Shown here one piece after another: positions 9,446 through 18,239 of a stretch of DNA of 64,000 nucleotides. The translations under genes and the position numbers were made by a program. Under the pieces are notes generated by a model. The model ran no database searches and was not told the DNA's origin. It saw only the letters and a list, made by a program, of their open reading frames with translations. The stretch spans positions 1 to 64,000 of the forward strand of contig NZ_FNPT01000002.1 in NCBI RefSeq assembly GCF_900107375.1, in the 5' to 3' direction. Source of the stretch: Lysobacter sp. yr284. Its GTDB lineage: Bacteria > Pseudomonadota > Gammaproteobacteria > Xanthomonadales > Xanthomonadaceae. Position 1 is the first letter of the stretch, and the number at the start of each line of letters is the position of its first letter.

Positions 9446-10066
9446 ATGGACGCGCAACCCAGCGGATCGGCTCACGGATTTTTCCGCCTGCGCGAACGCG
9501 CCTGGCGCGGGTTCGCGCGCGATGCCGGCCTGGCGCTGACCTTGATGGCTTGCTTGGCCGGCGCCGCCGCGGCGCGGCCGCGCCAATACGTGGCCCAGAG
9601 CTTCGCCAAGCGCGATTTCGTTCCCCACGTGTACGACCAAAGCGAAGTCGTCCGCGCTTATGGCCCGGGCTGGGTGACGGTGGACAGAGGCGTCCAGTAC
9701 CGCTGGTATCGCGATGCCGTATCGGATCGCTGGTTGCGCCTGGCCAGCGACATGGATCCGGCGCCGTTCTATCGCACCATCGACGAGATGCTGGTGTCCT
9801 CGTTCGGCCCGCCGCGCGCGGTGAGCGGGCGGACCGAATCGCTGGCCGCGGTGGAGTTGTTCGGCGTGACGCTGGGCAGCCCCGCCGCCGAAGCGGTGAA
9901 CGCCGCCAAACGCCGCCATTTCCTGCGGCGCGGCCCGACCCGGCTGCTGGGGCGACGGGTCGAGGAAATCGAATTCCTTGCGCGCGGGCCGGACACCGGC
10001 CTGATTTATCGCTACTTCCTGCAAGAAGGACGGGTGGTGGGGTTGTCGGTCGCGATCACCGAGTAA
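9446..10066 (+). CDS. Small secreted or membrane-anchored protein of unknown function
   Basis: A 206-residue protein with a CAGGAGC ribosome site 5 bases before the ATG. A hydrophobic stretch at about 26-46 (AGLALTLMACLAGAAAA) after a basic N-terminus suggests a signal peptide or anchor. The rest is a mixed alpha/beta domain rich in Arg, Trp and Tyr, with no motif I recognise. The pattern of short beta-strands (VVRAYGPGWVTVD, GLIYRYFLQEGRVVGLSVAI) would fit a periplasmic domain. It lies between the S9 peptidase and a TonB receptor in the same direction. Function unknown. Confidence 0.7.
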   Translation: MDAQPSGSAHGFFRLRERAWRGFARDAGLALTLMACLAGAAAARPRQYVAQSFAKRDFVPHVYDQSEVVRAYGPGWVTVDRGVQYRWYRDAVSDRWLRLASDMDPAPFYRTIDEMLVSSFGPPRAVSGRTESLAAVELFGVTLGSPAAEAVNAAKRRHFLRRGPTRLLGRRVEEIEFLARGPDTGLIYRYFLQEGRVVGLSVAITE

Positions 10067-10272
10067 GCGCGCGCCGCCGCGAAACCATCGAACGTATACG
10101 CTTGTGCGCCGCCATCGGCGGCGGCAACGGCGATAGACGGCGTCATAAACGCCGAAGTTTGCGATCGCGCTCGTGTCTGCGCTGGCAACCCGCGCACACC
10201 CTCTGCGCCGATTCGATCAAATGACGCCGATCTGAAATACCCCTTTCACACGTCCCGAACAGACTTCCGGCC

Positions 10273-10297
10273 TTCGCTCCCCGCCGCCCGGAGCGAA
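10273..10297 (+). promoter_or_regulatory. Hairpin in the leader of the TonB receptor gene
   Basis: TTCGCTCC and GGAGCGAA form a perfect 8-bp stem with a 9-base loop, 52 bases before the ATG at 10349. A second small dyad, CGCCAGTGGCG, follows at about 10313-10323. No known riboswitch signature is visible, so a role in translation control is only a possibility. Confidence 0.35.
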
Positions 10298-10348
10298 TGA
10301 CGCGAGGGATCGCGCCAGTGGCGGTCCCCCATACAAATCGGAAGTCCC

Positions 10349-12607
10349 ATGACGACGAAGACGACGCTCCTCGCCGCCTCGATCCTGCTGTGCCTGCACG
10401 CAGGTTCCAGCTTCGCCGCCGAAGCGCCCGCCGCCGATGCCGCGCCCGCCGACGCTACCGCCGACGCCGGCCGCGACGCCACCACGCTCGACAAGGTGTC
10501 GGTGGTCGGCACCGGCCAGACCCGCCAGGTGCAGGTCTTGGGCCGCGCCGAACTGCAGCGCGAAGCCGCCGGCACCAATCCGCTCAAGGTGATGGCCAAG
10601 CTGCCGGGCGTGCACTTCCAGAGCTCCGATCCGTGGGGCAACTACGAGTGGTCGAGCAAGCTCAGCATCCGCGGCTTCTCGCAGCAGCAGCTCGGCTTCA
10701 CCCTCGACGGCGTGCCGCTGGGCGATATGAGCTACGGCAACCACAACGGCCTGCACATCGGCCGCGCGATCTCCTCGGAGAACCTGTCCGGCGCCGAACT
10801 CTCGCAGGGCTCGGGCGCGATCGACACCGCGTCCTCGGGCAACCTCGGCGGCACCTTGCGCTTCTTCAGTTCCGATCCCGCCTCCGAGTTCGGCGTGCGC
10901 CTGGCCCAGACCCTGGGCAGCGATTCGACCAGCCGCAGCTTCGTGCGCATGGACACCGGCGACCACAACGGCTTCAGCGCCTACCTCAGCGGCGTCTACC
11001 ACACCACCGACAAGTGGAAGGGCGACGGCCCGCAGCGCGGTTCGCAGTTCAACGGCAAGTTCGTCTACGCCGGCGAGGACTTCAAGATCACCGGCTTCGC
11101 CGATTCCTCGCGCCGTCGCGAGACCGACTACGCCGACCTGTCGCTGGAATCGGCCAAGCGCCTGGGCATGGACTGGGACAACTACGCCAAGGACTGGCAG
11201 CGCGCGATCGACGCGGCCGGCGGCGTTTTCCGCGGCGGCGTGACCAGCGTCGACGACGCCTACTACATCGCCCGCGGCGTGCGCGACGACGACTTGGTCT
11301 ACCTCAGCGCCGAGTGGAACGCCTCGCCCGACCTGACCCTGGCGGCCACCGCCTACTACCACACCAACGAAGGCCAGGGCCATTGGGCCACGCCGTATTC
11401 GACCTCGCCGACGGTGCCGCTGCGCATGCGCACCACCGAGTACGACATCGAGCGCACCGGCTTCATGCCGAGCCTGAGCTGGCAGCTCGGCAACCACCGC
11501 CTGCAGGCCGGCCTGTGGCTGGAGAAGAACGACCACGGCGTGCAGCGCAACTTCTACGACCTCCAGCGCAACGAGCCGCCGAACGACATCTTCTTCTACC
11601 GCAACCCGTCCGAGCGCGTGTTCCGCCAGCGCTTCGACACCGACACGCGCATGTACTACGTGCTCGACCACATGGAGTTCGCCGACGGCCGCCTGGCCGT
11701 GGACGCGGGCTTCAAGGGCCTGCGCGTGGAGACCGACGGCAAGACCCTGATCGGCGGCGCCAGCCGCGCCAGCGGCAAGCTGGTGTCGGAGGACAACTTC
11801 CTGCCGCAGCTCGGCGCGCGCTGGCAGCTCGGCGAGCACGAGGAAATCTTCGGTTCGTATAGCGAAAACCTGTCGGCGTTCCGCACCGGCGTCAACGGCC
11901 CGCATTCGACCTCGCAGGCGGCGTTCGATGCGGCGGTCGGCTCGCTCGAGCCGGAAAGCTCCAAGACCTTCGAAGCCGGCCTGCGCACCAGCCGCGAGCA
12001 GATCGAGGCCTCGGTGGCGGTGTACCGGGTCAACTTCGAGAACCGCCTGCTGGCGATCGCGCGTTGCGCCGGCATCGTCGGCTGCGCGTCCAGCTTCGCC
12101 AACGTCGGCGACGTGGACAGCCGCGGCGCCGAGGTCACCGTGCTGTGGAAGCCGATCGCCGGGCTGAGCTGGTACCACTCGCTGGCGTTCAACGATTCGC
12201 AGTACGAGTCGGATTACCTCGACGGCGTCACCCTGGTGCGGACCAAGGGCAAGCAGGCGGTCGACGCGCCCAAGCGCCTGTACGCGACCGAGCTGCGCTG
12301 GGAACGCGACGGCCTGGCCCTGCAACTGGGCGCCAAGTACACCGACAAGCGCTACCTGACCTACCTCAACGACTCCAAGGTCGACGGGTTCTGGGTGGTC
12401 GACGCGGCCGCGTCGTACGAATGGAAGCAACTGTCGTGGGCGGACGCGTTCAAGCTGCAGTTGAACGCGACCAACCTGTTCGACAAGGAATACTTCGGCA
12501 GCATCGGCACCAACGGCTTCGTGGCGTCGGACCCGAAGGGCCTGAACTACACGCTGCAGTCGGGCGCGCCGCGGCAGGTGTTCGTGACGGCGGAAGTGCG
12601 GTTCTGA
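10349..12607 (+). CDS. TonB-dependent outer-membrane receptor
   Basis: Outer-membrane gated beta-barrel of 752 residues for uptake of a siderophore, metal chelate or other nutrient. Residues 1-23 form a signal peptide ending in SFA. A plug domain follows (about 45-170), with the TonB-box-like stretch LDKVSVVGT at 48-56, the usual LPGV and RGF motifs. The long barrel ends in a terminal Phe (VTAEVRF), the signature for BAM insertion. Sequence at NLFDKEYFGSIG near the C-terminus is typical of catecholate or carbohydrate-type receptors. The substrate cannot be called. The 282-base leader holds the hairpin listed separately and there is a terminator downstream. Confidence 0.92.
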   Translation: MTTKTTLLAASILLCLHAGSSFAAEAPAADAAPADATADAGRDATTLDKVSVVGTGQTRQVQVLGRAELQREAAGTNPLKVMAKLPGVHFQSSDPWGNYEWSSKLSIRGFSQQQLGFTLDGVPLGDMSYGNHNGLHIGRAISSENLSGAELSQGSGAIDTASSGNLGGTLRFFSSDPASEFGVRLAQTLGSDSTSRSFVRMDTGDHNGFSAYLSGVYHTTDKWKGDGPQRGSQFNGKFVYAGEDFKITGFADSSRRRETDYADLSLESAKRLGMDWDNYAKDWQRAIDAAGGVFRGGVTSVDDAYYIARGVRDDDLVYLSAEWNASPDLTLAATAYYHTNEGQGHWATPYSTSPTVPLRMRTTEYDIERTGFMPSLSWQLGNHRLQAGLWLEKNDHGVQRNFYDLQRNEPPNDIFFYRNPSERVFRQRFDTDTRMYYVLDHMEFADGRLAVDAGFKGLRVETDGKTLIGGASRASGKLVSEDNFLPQLGARWQLGEHEEIFGSYSENLSAFRTGVNGPHSTSQAAFDAAVGSLEPESSKTFEAGLRTSREQIEASVAVYRVNFENRLLAIARCAGIVGCASSFANVGDVDSRGAEVTVLWKPIAGLSWYHSLAFNDSQYESDYLDGVTLVRTKGKQAVDAPKRLYATELRWERDGLALQLGAKYTDKRYLTYLNDSKVDGFWVVDAAASYEWKQLSWADAFKLQLNATNLFDKEYFGSIGTNGFVASDPKGLNYTLQSGAPRQVFVTAEVRF

Positions 12608-12644
12608 TCGGAGCCGTTCGCGCCCGCTAGGGCGTCGGACAAGC

Positions 12645-12680
12645 GAACGCCCGCGTCGTCGCGGGCGTTCGTTTTTGCGG
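12645..12680 (+). terminator. Rho-independent terminator after the TonB receptor
   Basis: GAACGCCCGCG and CGCGGGCGTTC form a stem with a loop of only a few bases, followed directly by GTTTTTGC. It lies about 40 bases after the receptor stop. Confidence 0.85.
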
Positions 12681-12694
12681 TGACGGCGCAGCGA

Positions 12695-12874
12695 CTGTAG
12701 GAGCGGCGCAAGCCGCGACCGCGACACCGCGCTTACGACGCGACCTGCTATTCCGCGGTCGCGGCTCGCGCCGCTCCTACAGGAGGCCCATGCGGGCGAG
12801 TCGGCGCTTGTGGGCGCATGCGGCGCAACTTGCTACCCCGCAGTCGCGGCTCGCGCCGCTCCTACAGGCAGGCC
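12695..12874. repeat. Cluster of GTAGGAGCGGCGC repeats
   Basis: An inverted pair (12697-12727 and 12755-12784) is followed by a third arm at about 12842-12872. Together they fill the gap between the terminator and the end of lpxH on the other strand. Confidence 0.8.
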
Positions 12875-12882
12875 ATGCGGGT

Positions 12883-13617
12883 TCAGTTCAGCGCTTGCAG
12901 TTGCAGGCCGTCGCGATCCACCCGCAGCACCGAACCTTGTTCGTACCAGTCGCCGAGCACCACGCGCTTGCAGGCGCGGCCGCCGGCGTCGAGGTCGTGG
13001 ATCGCCGGGCGGTGGGTGTGGCCGTGGATCATCGTGTCCACGCCATAGCGCACGAAGGTCTCGGCGACGGTGGCCGCGGCGACGTCGGTGATGGTCTCCA
13101 TGCGCCCGGCGTCCTTGAGCCCGGCCTGGTGCGCCTTGCTCGCCGCGCGCGCCTGCTGGGCGAAGGCCAGGCGCGCGGCCAGCGGCTGGGCCAGGAACTG
13201 CGCCTGCCACAGCGGATGGCGGGTCTGGGCGCGGAACTGCTGGTAGGCGATATCGTCGGTGCACAGCAGGTCGCCGTGGCCGATCAGCACCGGCCGGCCG
13301 TACAGCACGATCACCGCCGGGTCCGGCAGGATGCGCATGCCGGCGCGCTGCGCGTAGTCGCGGCCGAGCAGGAAATCGCGGTTGCCGCGGATGAAGAATA
13401 CCGGCACGCCCGAGTCGGCCAGCGCCTTGAGCTCGGCGGCGACGAAGGCGCCGGTCTCGGCCGGGTCGTCGTCGCCGACCCAGGCTTCGAACAGGTCGCC
13501 GAGGATGTACAGCGCGTCGGCGCCGCGGGCCTCGTCGCGGACGAAACGGCCGAACAGCTCGGTGATCTGCGGGCGTTCGGCGTCCAGGTGCAGGTCGGAA
13601 ATGAAGAGCGTGGTCAT
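12883..13617 (-). CDS. lpxH: UDP-2,3-diacylglucosamine diphosphatase
   Basis: Peripheral inner-membrane metallophosphoesterase of lipid A synthesis that hydrolyses UDP-2,3-diacylglucosamine to lipid X and UMP. The calcineurin-like metal motifs are complete: D8xH10 in ISDLHLD, GD41 in [12 protein letters not shown] at 78-81, and HGHTH at 198-202. Length 244 matches E. coli LpxH (240). It diverges from gltX, with a TAAACT hexamer just upstream of its ATG on the minus strand. Confidence 0.95.
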   Translation of the reverse strand: MTTLFISDLHLDAERPQITELFGRFVRDEARGADALYILGDLFEAWVGDDDPAETGAFVAAELKALADSGVPVFFIRGNRDFLLGRDYAQRAGMRILPDPAVIVLYGRPVLIGHGDLLCTDDIAYQQFRAQTRHPLWQAQFLAQPLAARLAFAQQARAASKAHQAGLKDAGRMETITDVAAATVAETFVRYGVDTMIHGHTHRPAIHDLDAGGRACKRVVLGDWYEQGSVLRVDRDGLQLQALN

Positions 13618-13730
13618 GGCGCTAGTTTAGGGCGTTTGCCCGGGCCGGGCCGGGGCAGGGCGCACCGGGGCCGCGAAAGGCCGGCGCGAGGCGGTTTGGC
13701 CGCCAGGGCGCCCGCCGCGCCCGCATCCGT

Positions 13731-13736
13731 TAAAAT
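13731..13736 (+). promoter_or_regulatory. Possible -10 element of gltX
   Basis: TAAAAT lies 35 bases before the gltX ATG in very GC-rich surroundings; no obvious -35 was found. Confidence 0.4.
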
Positions 13737-13770
13737 CCCCGGTCTCCCTCCGATCCACCCGAGCCCGCGC

Positions 13771-15168
13771 ATGACCCGCACCCGCTTCGCCCCCAGTCCC
13801 ACCGGCTACCTGCACATCGGCGGTGCCCGCACCGCCCTGTACTGCTGGCTGGAAGCGCGCCGCGCGGGCGGGCAGTTCGTCCTGCGCATCGAGGACACCG
13901 ACCGCGAGCGCAGCACCCAGGCGGCGATCGACGCGATCCTGGAGGCGATGGACTGGCTCGGGCTGGGCTACGACGAAGGCCCGATCTACCAGACCCAGCG
14001 CCTGCAGCGTTATCGCGAGGTGGCCGAGCAGATGGTCGCCGCCGGCACCGCGTACTACGCCTACGAAACCCGCGACGAGCTCGAAGCCGCGCGCAACGCC
14101 GCGCTCGCCGCCAAGGAGAAGCCGCGCTACAACGGCGCCTATCGCGAGCGCAACGAGCCGTTCCGCGACGATCCCAACCGGGTGATCCGCTTCAAGAACC
14201 CGCTCGAGGGCACGGTGGTGTTCGAGGACAAGGTCAAGGGCCGGATCGAGATCGCCAACAGCGAGCTCGACGACCTGGTGATCTTCCGCGCCGACGGCTA
14301 CCCGACCTACAACTTCGCGGTGGTGGTCGACGACCTCGACATGCGCATCACCGATGTCGTGCGCGGCGACGACCACGTCAACAACACTCCGCGCCAGATC
14401 AACATCTACCGCGCGCTGGGCGCGCCGGTGCCGCATTTCTCGCATTTGCCGATGATCCTGGACGAAAGCGGCGCCAAACTGTCCAAGCGCACCGGCGCGG
14501 CCGATGTGATGCAGTATCGCGACGCCGGCTACCTGCCGCACGCGCTGCTGAACTACCTGGTGCGGCTGGGCTGGTCGCACGGCGACCAGGAGATCTTCTC
14601 GATCGAGGAGATGACCCGGCTGTTCCAGCTCGCCGACGTCAATTCCAGCGCTTCGCGCCTGGACGCGGCCAAGCTGGGCTGGATGAACCAGCAGTACCTC
14701 AAGAACGACGATCCGGCCGAAGTCGGCAAGCACCTGGAATGGCACCTGCGCCAGCAGGGTTTCGATCTCGCCGCCGGCCCGGCGCCGGCCGACGTGGTGA
14801 TCGCGCTGCGCGACCGCGTGCAGACGCTCAAGGACATGGCCGAGCGCGCCGCGGTCTGGTATCGCCCGCTGCAGCAGTACGACGACGCGGCCGTGGCCAA
14901 GCACCTGGGCGCCGCCGCGCAGGCGCCGCTGAGCGAGGCGCGCGCGCGCCTGGCGGCGCTGCCGGCGTGGACCGCGGACGCGGTCGGCGCGGCCCTGCAC
15001 GAGGCCGCCGAGGCCCTGGGCATCGGCATGGGCAAGGTCGCCCAGCCGCTGCGCGTGGCCATCACCGGCACCCAGGTCAGCCCGGACATCTCGCACACGG
15101 TCTACCTGGCCGGCCAGGCCCAGGCCTTGCAACGCATCGACGCCGCCCTCACTAAGATTCCCGCGTAA
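13771..15168 (+). CDS. gltX: Glutamyl-tRNA synthetase
   Basis: Class I aminoacyl-tRNA synthetase that charges tRNA-Glu. The start [18 protein letters not shown] carries the ATP-binding HIGH-type motif (HIGG, His15). The KMSKS-type loop is KLSKR at about residues 236-240. Length 465 equals the usual discriminating GluRS, and the protein lacks the truncation seen in GluQ-RS. It is followed by the Fur-family gene with a 39-base gap, so the two may be co-transcribed. Confidence 0.97.
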   Translation: MTRTRFAPSPTGYLHIGGARTALYCWLEARRAGGQFVLRIEDTDRERSTQAAIDAILEAMDWLGLGYDEGPIYQTQRLQRYREVAEQMVAAGTAYYAYETRDELEAARNAALAAKEKPRYNGAYRERNEPFRDDPNRVIRFKNPLEGTVVFEDKVKGRIEIANSELDDLVIFRADGYPTYNFAVVVDDLDMRITDVVRGDDHVNNTPRQINIYRALGAPVPHFSHLPMILDESGAKLSKRTGAADVMQYRDAGYLPHALLNYLVRLGWSHGDQEIFSIEEMTRLFQLADVNSSASRLDAAKLGWMNQQYLKNDDPAEVGKHLEWHLRQQGFDLAAGPAPADVVIALRDRVQTLKDMAERAAVWYRPLQQYDDAAVAKHLGAAAQAPLSEARARLAALPAWTADAVGAALHEAAEALGIGMGKVAQPLRVAITGTQVSPDISHTVYLAGQAQALQRIDAALTKIPA

Positions 15169-15207
15169 CCCGTCGCGAAGGCCGCCACGCCGCCACCGGA
15201 GCCCGCC

Positions 15208-15705
15208 ATGAGCACCAGCACCGCCTGCACCGATCCCCAGCACCACGTCCACGACGGCGACGCCTTCGTGCACGAGGTCGAGCGGGCCTGCGAGCAGCGC
15301 GGGCTGCGGCTCACGCCGATCCGCGCGCACGCGCTGCGCCTGATCGCCGATGCCGGCCGGCCGATGAAGGCCTACGACCTGCTCGACCAGATGAAGGCGA
15401 CCCACGACGCCGCGGCGCCGCCGACGATCTACCGCGCGCTGGACTTCCTGCTCGAACACGGCTTCATCCACAAGCTGGCGTCGATCAACGCCTTCGTCGG
15501 CTGCCACCACCCCGGCGGCGCCCAGCACGCGGTGCCTTTCCTGATCTGCGACACCTGCCAGTCGGCGACCGAACTGGAAGACGAGCGCATCGTCGACCTG
15601 CTCGAAGCCCGCGCCCGCGCGCTGGGCTTCGTGCCGCAGGCGCAGACCCTGGAAGTGCACGGCATGTGCGCCGGCTGCGTCGAGGCCAAGGCCGCCAAGG
15701 CCTGA
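15208..15705 (+). CDS. zur: Fur-family transcriptional repressor, Zur-like (zinc uptake regulator)
   Basis: A 165-residue metalloregulator. The N-terminal winged helix covers about 20-90 with the recognition region PPTIYRALDFLLEHG, and the C-terminal dimer domain has structural zinc pairs C114xxC117 and C154xxC157 plus C99-H-H that could hold the sensory site. The N-terminus contains His clusters (HHVHD). The early REV-type pattern and the C-terminal Cys pair favour Zur over Fur. Context supports zinc: 4.6 kb away a ZnuD-like receptor and a MerC-like gene share a Zur-box-like site. Gap to gltX is 39 bases. Confidence 0.85.
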   Translation: MSTSTACTDPQHHVHDGDAFVHEVERACEQRGLRLTPIRAHALRLIADAGRPMKAYDLLDQMKATHDAAAPPTIYRALDFLLEHGFIHKLASINAFVGCHHPGGAQHAVPFLICDTCQSATELEDERIVDLLEARARALGFVPQAQTLEVHGMCAGCVEAKAAKA

Positions 15706-15729
15706 TCGCCAACGGCGCCGACGGCCCCC

Positions 15730-15993
15730 CTGTAGGAGCGGCGCAAGCCGCGACCGCGGAACCACGCATACGACGAGACTACCCGCTGGCGCAGAGCCGG
15801 CGGGTGCGGGCGCTATCGCCGCGACCTCGCAAAAACGCCGCTATCGCCCCCAAACCCCCTGTAGGAGCGGCGCGAGCCGCGACTGCGAATCCGCAACGAC
15901 GACGGAACCTTCCCGCCAGCGAAAGGCTTGCAGATGGAGACGTCGTCGTTGCGGATTCGCGGTCGCGGCTCGCGCCGTTCCTACAGGCAGGCC
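15730..15993. repeat. GTAGGAGCGGCGC repeats filling the zur-MFS gap
   Basis: A lone arm at about 15731-15762 is followed by an inverted pair, 15859-15905 and 15934-15993. The outer pair extends into a matching GCGACTGCGAATCCGCAACG / CGTTGCGGATTCGC stem, so a long hairpin could form. The gap separates convergent genes and contains no gene that I can support. Confidence 0.8.
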
Positions 15994-16005
15994 ATGCGGG
16001 TTCGC

Positions 16006-17256
16006 TCAGGCCTTGGCCGCCGCCAACCCGGGCGCGACCGGCCTGGCTTCGCGGATCGGCAGGTTCGCCGCCGCCGCCAGCAGCGCCAGCACGATGTCGG
16101 CGTACCACATCCAGGTGTAGTCGCCGAACTTCGCCATCGCCAGGCCGCCGAGCCAGGCGCCGAAGAAGCCGCCGATCTGGTGCGAGAGCAGGGTCAGCCC
16201 GAACAGGGTGCCCAGGTAGCGCGGGCCGAACAGCTTGCCGACCAGGCCCGCGGTCGGCGGCACCGTCGCCAGCCAGGTCACGCCCAGGCCGGCGGCGAAC
16301 AGGTAGAAGGTCAGCGGCGTCGGCGGCGAGAGCAGGTAGATCGCGATCAGCGCGGCGCGGCTGGCGTACATGCCGGCGAGCAGGTACTTCATCCGCCAGC
16401 GCTGGCCGAGCCAGCCCGCGGCGAGGCTGCCGGCGACGTTGAACAGGCCGATCAGCCCCAGCGCCATCGCCGAGACGTTGTCCGACAGCCCGCACAGCGC
16501 GATCTCGCCGGGCAGGTGGGTGACCAGGAACGCGATGTGGAAGCCGCAGGTGAAGAAGCCGACGTGCAGCATCCAGTAGCTCGGGTTGTGTAAGGCGATG
16601 CGCACCTGTTCGCGCAGGCCGATGCCATCGGCCGCGGCGTTCGCCGCCACCGCCGTCGCGCGTTCGCGCCGGCGCCGCAGCGGCCAGGCCAGCGGCAGCG
16701 TCGCCAGCGCGGCCACGGCCAGCGTCCACATCGCCGCCATCCAGCCGGCCGCGGCGATCACCGCCTGCACCAGCGGCGCGAACAAGAACTGGCCCATCGA
16801 GCCGCCGGCGTTGATCACGCCCGCGGCCATCGAGCGCTTTTCCGCCGGGATGCGCTGCGCGGTCGCGCCGATCAGGACCGAGAAACTGCCCGCGCCCGCG
16901 CCGGCCGCGCCGAGCACGCCGAGGGTCACCGTCAGGCCCCATTGCGAGGACACGAACGGCGTCAGCGCCATGCCGGCCACCAGCAGCAGCCCGCCGAACA
17001 CCAGCACCCGGCCCGGACCGCGCTGGTCGGCGAGCGCGCCGAACAGCGGCTGCACCGCGCCCCATATGAACTGGCCGATGGCCAGGGCGAAGCTGATCTC
17101 GGCGATGCCCAGGCCGGTGCTGCGGCCGATCGGCTTGACCAGCAGCCCTTGCGACTGGCGGATGCCCATGGTGATCAGCAGCATGGCGGTGGCGGCGAGC
17201 AGCAGCGGCCAGTAGGACGCGGGCTTGGGTGGCGCCGTGGGCGAGGTGGGGCTCAT
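16006..17256 (-). CDS. Major facilitator superfamily transporter
   Basis: A 416-residue inner-membrane permease with about 12 hydrophobic helices. The start MSPTSPTAPPKPASYWPLLL leads straight into TM1. It resembles oxalate/formate- or cyanate-type and nitrate/nitrite-like 12-TM MFS carriers in length, and the loop after TM2 reads LFGALADQRGPGRV, a version of the MFS GxLaDrxGrr signature. The substrate is unknown. The MarR-type gene lies upstream in the same direction, 295 bases away with repeats between, suggesting a regulator-efflux pair. Confidence 0.88.
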   Translation of the reverse strand: MSPTSPTAPPKPASYWPLLLAATAMLLITMGIRQSQGLLVKPIGRSTGLGIAEISFALAIGQFIWGAVQPLFGALADQRGPGRVLVFGGLLLVAGMALTPFVSSQWGLTVTLGVLGAAGAGAGSFSVLIGATAQRIPAEKRSMAAGVINAGGSMGQFLFAPLVQAVIAAAGWMAAMWTLAVAALATLPLAWPLRRRRERATAVAANAAADGIGLREQVRIALHNPSYWMLHVGFFTCGFHIAFLVTHLPGEIALCGLSDNVSAMALGLIGLFNVAGSLAAGWLGQRWRMKYLLAGMYASRAALIAIYLLSPPTPLTFYLFAAGLGVTWLATVPPTAGLVGKLFGPRYLGTLFGLTLLSHQIGGFFGAWLGGLAMAKFGDYTWMWYADIVLALLAAAANLPIREARPVAPGLAAAKA

Positions 17257-17348
17257 GGGAGCTCTGCGCAGTGGGTGGAGGCTTCCGGCCTGGCGTTCGG
17301 TCGGGCGTTGCCGCGGAAGAGGCGGTATCGCGACGCCGTCCGGTGGCC

Positions 17349-17537
17349 GGTGCTGGGGCCTTCAGGCCCGATGCCTTTCGATCAGTTCGCGGCGATCCAG
17401 CTTTTGAGGAAAGGCCTTCGGGCCCAAGGTTTTTCGGTCAGCGCGCAGCGATCCAGGTTTTGTGGGAAGGGCTTCAGGCCCGATGCTTTCGGCTCCGCTC
17501 TGATCGAAAAGCGTCGGGTCTCAAGGCCCTCCCACAA
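17349..17537. repeat. Degraded cluster of GTGGGAGGGCCTTC repeats
   Basis: Three imperfect arms in one direction (CTTCAGGCCCGATGCCTTTC at about 17359, a diverged CTTCGGGCCC copy, and TGTGGGAAGGGCTTCAGG at about 17460) are followed by one opposed arm ending CTCCCACAA at 17537. Parts have decayed, which shows an older cluster than the pairs at 1857 and 6667. Confidence 0.7.
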
Positions 17538-17551
17538 CAGCGGACCGAAGC

Positions 17552-18025
17552 TCATGGCGCTTCGCCCTGCAACTGCGCGATCGCCCGATCCAGTTGCGCA
17601 TGCAGCGCGGCGATGCCGTCCGCGCCGAGCCCCTGGTCGATCTCGTCCTGCGCCCGCCGCCACAGCGGCATCGCCCGCTCGACCGCCGCGCGTCCGGCCG
17701 CGGTGATCCGCAGCAGCCGCTGGCGCGCGTCTTCGCCCGGCGCCGATTCGATCCAGCCCGCCGCCGCCAGCGGCTCGAGGTCGCGGCTCAGCGTGCTGCG
17801 GTCCATGCCCAGCTCGTGGGCGATCTCGCCCAGCGGCCGGCCGCGGCCGCCGGTGCGGCGCAGGATCGAGTACTGGTTGAGGTTGAGCCCGGCCGGCGCC
17901 AGCGCCTGGTCGTAGCGCTGGCTCATCAGCCGCGAGAGCTTGCGCATGCGAAAACAGGTGCAGACGCTCTGGACCGCGGCAGGGGCGGTGGTTGGAGGCG
18001 AAGCGGGGGCGGTCGGGCGATTCAT
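17552..18025 (-). CDS. MarR-family transcriptional regulator
   Basis: A 157-residue winged-helix regulator. The start at 18025 (MNRPTAP) is preferred over an in-frame ATG 15 bases upstream because that one lies within the palindrome GTGTATATACAC. The DNA-binding part is at about 55-115 with LGEIAHELGMDRSTLSRDLE as recognition helix region and a wing containing PGEDARQRLL. It contains one Cys pair near the N-terminus (VCTC), which could sense oxidants or electrophiles. It probably represses itself and the MFS gene downstream. Confidence 0.88.
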   Translation of the reverse strand: MNRPTAPASPPTTAPAAVQSVCTCFRMRKLSRLMSQRYDQALAPAGLNLNQYSILRRTGGRGRPLGEIAHELGMDRSTLSRDLEPLAAAGWIESAPGEDARQRLLRITAAGRAAVERAMPLWRRAQDEIDQGLGADGIAALHAQLDRAIAQLQGEAP

Positions 18026-18028
18026 TGA

Positions 18029-18040
18029 GTGTATATACAC
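18029..18040. promoter_or_regulatory. Candidate MarR operator, perfect 12-bp palindrome
   Basis: GTGTATATACAC is perfectly symmetric and starts 3 bases before the marR-type start codon. MarR dimers usually bind short AT-rich palindromes of this kind, so autoregulation is plausible. Confidence 0.55.
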
Positions 18041-18239
18041 CTAATTCCGCCATGACCGCAAACGCCGGCCATGGGGCCGGCGTCTGGGGCGCGGGAGGCG
18101 GGATCGCCGAAGCCGGGCGAGGCCCGGCGTCAGCGCGCAGGGCCGCCCCGGTTGTGCGCGCGCGAGCGTGGCGCGCGGTCGCGGACGACCGGCGCCAGGG
18201 CGATGCGCGCCGCGGCGACGCGCGTACGCAGGGCAGGGC

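Noticed and set aside
10252-10345. Possible riboswitch in the TonB receptor leader
   Set aside because: A hairpin and a GCCAGTGGC dyad are present, but no cobalamin, TPP, FMN or other riboswitch core elements could be found in the right order.
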